Source: Dysgonomonas sp. PF1-14 (lineage in GTDB: Bacteria > Bacteroidota > Bacteroidia > Bacteroidales > Dysgonomonadaceae). From it: a stretch of DNA of 64,000 nucleotides. Positions 63,310 to 64,000 of this stretch are shown one piece after another. Position 1 is the stretch's first letter. Each line of letters begins with the position of its first letter. The notes under the pieces were generated by a model. It had not been told where the DNA came from. It saw only the letters and a program-made list of their open reading frames with translations, and made no database searches. A program made the translations under genes and the position numbers. Location of the stretch: contig NZ_JARXWN010000001.1 of assembly GCF_029892965.1 (NCBI RefSeq), positions 62,001-126,000 of the forward strand, in the 5' to 3' direction.

Positions 63310-64000
63310 TTACTTGTTCCATACTCTTGGTGCAGGAACAGGTTTCAACGGTTGACGGTTTTTCAGTTCCTTCATCACTTCTTCTATGGCTCTGTTGAGT
63401 TGCTGGTCTTCACCGTTCCACTCTTTCACAGGGTCGTTGTCGATAATTATGTCAGGATCTACACCATGATTTTCGATGATCCATTGTCCGGTCTTGGCGT
63501 CGTAACTGGTGAAAAACGGTACGCGTATATCTGTTCCGTCTATAAACGGTAGGGAGCCCGATATGCCGACTATACCGCCCCATGTGCGTGTTCCGATCAG
63601 TTTGCCCAATCCCAGTGCGCGGAATCCCCAAGGGAACAGGTCACCGTCCGAAGCCGAGTATTTGTTAATAAGGCACACTTTAGGTCCTACTTGTACAGCA
63701 TCGGGCACAGTACCTATACGGTTCGACCCACGTCGCATTGTCAGACGGTACGGCTCGCGCGACAGGCGTTCGAGTATCATCGGAGACACGTTCCCACCGC
63801 CGTTTGCGCGGTCGTCTATGATAAGCCCTTCTTTGTCGAGTTGCGGGTAGAAGTAGCGAGAAAACTCGTTCAGCCCTTCAGGCCCCATGTCGGGTATGTA
63901 GATGTAGCCGATCTTTCCGCCGGATGCTTTCTCTACCTTCTTAATGTTGTTCTGTACCCATTCGTAGTGGTAGAGCGAGTATTCTTCTTCCAACGGGCTG
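63310..64000 (-). CDS. Tricorn-like S41 peptidase, C-terminal part (runs past the window)
   Basis: The frame is open to the right edge (the two extra codons read Ser, Pro), so the gene continues outside. The visible ~230 residues contain an S41 core: IGYIYIPDMG, the IDDRANGGGNVS motif, KYSASDGDLFPWGFR with the likely catalytic Ser, RTWGGIVGIS and ENHGVDPDI with the catalytic-type Glu. The pattern resembles tricorn protease homologs of Bacteroidota. In tricorn proteins a beta-propeller and a PDZ domain come first; these would be off the window. The function is peptide degradation, probably periplasmic. Confidence 0.85.
   Translation of the reverse strand, partial: SPLEEEYSLYHYEWVQNNIKKVEKASGGKIGYIYIPDMGPEGLNEFSRYFYPQLDKEGLIIDDRANGGGNVSPMILERLSREPYRLTMRRGSNRIGTVPDAVQVGPKVCLINKYSASDGDLFPWGFRALGLGKLIGTRTWGGIVGISGSLPFIDGTDIRVPFFTSYDAKTGQWIIENHGVDPDIIIDNDPVKEWNGEDQQLNRAIEEVMKELKNRQPLKPVPAPRVWNK

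Overview
The window looks like a chromosomal segment of a Bacteroidota bacterium, order Bacteroidales. A Dysgonomonas- or Parabacteroides-like host is my best guess, but genus is inference. The evidence is AT-rich sequence with TAnnTTTG promoter boxes before many genes, a SusC-type TonB receptor, a FecR/ECF-sigma pair, DUF2027, DUF3256 and DUF4254 proteins, many short secreted lipoproteins, and paired STN and CarboxypepD_reg domains. I saw no rRNA, tRNA, CRISPR array, transposase or prophage gene.

Layout. 0.1-5.8 kb (+): yicC-gmk-nadD-M24 peptidase, small membrane and lipoprotein genes, and folP; a lipoprotein gene sits between two copies of the folP promoter. 5.8-11.3 kb (-): a purine-salvage operon (DUF2625, xanthine/uracil permease, xpt, unknown 363-aa gene, rsmE), then a secreted protein of unknown function. 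11.5-20.2 kb (+): C4-dicarboxylate transporter, LysM lytic transglycosylase, sugar O-acetyltransferase, malate dehydrogenase, a mosaic intergenic repeat, EamA transporter, DUF3256 and YARHG-domain proteins. 20.2-29.4 kb: GNAT, lipoprotein and DUF2027-Smr (-), queA and a lipoprotein (+), plsC and valS (-), a second mosaic repeat array, and a small orphan gene.

29.5-38.6 kb (-) is the most distinctive block. It holds an ECF sigma factor, a FecR anti-sigma factor, a free-standing STN + CarboxypepD_reg protein, a secreted GldM-C-like protein, and a 1647-aa protein that joins VIT and VWA domains to a complete SusC-type plug and barrel. There is no SusD. I infer a cell-surface signalling or transport system in which the STN signalling module has been separated from the receptor.

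38.8-57 kb holds mostly housekeeping genes: a DPP-IV-like peptidase, a thioredoxin-like lipoprotein, comM/yifB, envelope glycan genes (DUF4254, GT9, GT4, GT2, UDP-glucuronate decarboxylase-like SDR, outer-membrane barrel), mutS, phoH, ffh, and purC-zeta-ubiE. 57-63 kb (+) is an accessory surface-protein island with two paralogous leaders and a 1002-aa Ig/SprB-like protein. The window ends inside a tricorn-like S41 peptidase gene.

The two strongest discoveries are an in-frame DUF559 nuclease-like domain inserted in the editing domain of valyl-tRNA synthetase, bounded by GC-rich inverted repeats and a possible 6-bp target duplication, and the VIT-VWA-SusC fusion locus. A third is a pair of mosaic intergenic arrays built on a repeated 18-bp core.
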